DNA of 13,559 bases from Roseiarcus sp049509635. Lineage in GTDB: Bacteria > Pseudomonadota > Alphaproteobacteria > Rhizobiales > Beijerinckiaceae. Every line of letters starts with the position of its first letter. Positions within the stretch are counted from its first letter, which is position 1. Below are positions 12,931-13,559 of this stretch, piece after piece. The position numbers and the translations under genes are program-made. The DNA lies in assembly GCA_049509635.1 (NCBI GenBank), contig JBEKZS010000122.1:1-13559 (forward strand), in the 5' to 3' direction. The notes under the pieces were generated by a model. The model made no database searches. It was given only the letters and a program-made list of their open reading frames with translations, and had not been told where the DNA came from.

Positions 12931-13559
12931 ATGGTCGAAACCATGCCGGACGACGCGACCACCGGCTACATCGCCCGCGAGGCCGTGGCGGTGTTCGCGG
13001 ACGCCGACGCCCTGGAGGCCGCGGTCGACGAGCTCGAAATCTCCGGGTTCGACCGGGGCGCCGTTTCCGTGCTGGCGAGCGACAAGACGGTCAGGGACCG
13101 CCTGGGGCGCCTGTATCGCTCGGTCGGCGAGATCATGGACGATCCGCGGGCGCCGCTGACCGCCTTCGTATCCAGGGACTCGCGGATCGCCGGCGAGGCG
13201 GCGACCGTCGGCATCCCGCTGTTCATCGGCGGGATCGCCGGTGAACTCGCCGTCGTCGCCGCCGGCGGCGCGCTGGCGGCGATCTTCGCCGGCGCGATCG
13301 CCGCCGGCGCCGTCGGGGCCGGAATCGGCGGCCTGCTGGCGCGGGCGATCGCGCAGCGCCACGTCGACCGGGTCTGGGAGCAATTGTCTCAGGGCGGCCT
13401 GGTGCTGTGGGTCGGCGTGCGCGACGAGGCGGCGGGGGCGCGCGCGCTCGAAATTTTGACCAGGGCCGGCGCGCGCGACGCCCACCTGCACGAGATTCAA
13501 CGGGACTGGACCCTCGAGGACCGACCCTTGGCGCGCGGACAGCCCGATCCGTTGCTCGG
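12931..13559 (+). CDS. Glycine-rich membrane-core protein, possible stress protein, 3'-truncated
   Basis: The frame is open to the right edge without a stop, so the C-terminus is missing; about 209 residues are visible. The N-terminal part (AREAVAVFADADALEAAVDE, then LEISGFDRGAVSVLA) looks like the ferredoxin-like fold of general-stress-protein-17M/YflT-like proteins that sense 'element in, next element' of the form VAVFxDxxxLExAVxxLxxxGF. The middle is a strongly hydrophobic Gly/Ala-rich zone (about residues 91-135: TVGIPLFIGGIAGELAVVAA, then GALAAIFAGAIAAGAVGAGI), probably one or two glycine-zipper helices. A second alpha/beta part follows (QLSQGGLVLWVGVRDEAAGA, then RALEILTRAGARDAHLHEIQ). 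ATG at 12931 is preferred because GGAG at 12918-12921 is 9 bases upstream; ATGs at 12916 and 12943 are alternatives. It is divergent from the leftward pair. I am confident it is coding, but function is only a loose resemblance. Confidence 0.75.
   Translation, partial: MVETMPDDATTGYIAREAVAVFADADALEAAVDELEISGFDRGAVSVLASDKTVRDRLGRLYRSVGEIMDDPRAPLTAFVSRDSRIAGEAATVGIPLFIGGIAGELAVVAAGGALAAIFAGAIAAGAVGAGIGGLLARAIAQRHVDRVWEQLSQGGLVLWVGVRDEAAGARALEILTRAGARDAHLHEIQRDWTLEDRPLARGQPDPLL

Noticed and set aside
1..13559. tRNA, rRNA, CRISPR array, insertion sequence, phage attachment site or replication origin.
   Set aside because: No cloverleaf-type sequence, regularly spaced repeat array, transposase motif, terminal inverted repeat pair or DnaA-box cluster was seen on reading both strands.

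Overview
The window is very GC-rich (about 73% in a hand count of 10081-10140) and carries conserved housekeeping genes typical of an alphaproteobacterium. The run tesB, glnK-amtB, ftsK, lolA-family gene, xth, together with a short FtsK with a four-segment membrane domain, points to the Hyphomicrobiales (Rhizobiales). That placement comes from remembered gene content and order, not from a search, and I cannot name a family or genus.

Left part (1-4035, + strand). The 3' part of deoC is followed 8 bases later by a two-domain aldehyde dehydrogenase of the ALDH16 type. DeoC releases acetaldehyde from deoxyribose 5-phosphate and the dehydrogenase could oxidise it, so the pair looks like a deoxynucleoside-sugar catabolic unit. 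A TesB-type acyl-CoA thioesterase II gene follows.

Nitrogen unit (4036-6281, + strand). A near-consensus sigma-54 promoter precedes glnK and amtB, the PII signal protein and the ammonium channel it plugs. A clear Rho-independent terminator ends the unit. AmtB carries an Ala/Pro-rich insert between its signal peptide and first channel helix, containing a 22-base in-frame direct repeat.

Envelope, division and repair block (6282-10687, + strand). ftsK (DNA translocase) has a CtrA-like box upstream. A LolA-family lipoprotein carrier gene and an exonuclease III gene with a TTG start follow.

Right part (10688-13559). Four genes lie on the - strand: a small VOC-fold protein, a 102-residue secreted protein, a 220-residue single-pass membrane protein of lower GC, and a 38-residue membrane peptide with a TTG start that overlaps the 220-residue gene. 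A divergent + strand gene with a glycine-rich membrane core runs off the right edge. The divergent spacer holds a 7-bp dyad and several GANTC sites. This right part is the least explained area. I found no tRNA, rRNA, CRISPR array, insertion sequence or phage gene, and nothing that amounts to a convincing new multi-gene system. The overlapping pair at 11840-12600 is the best candidate for something undescribed.
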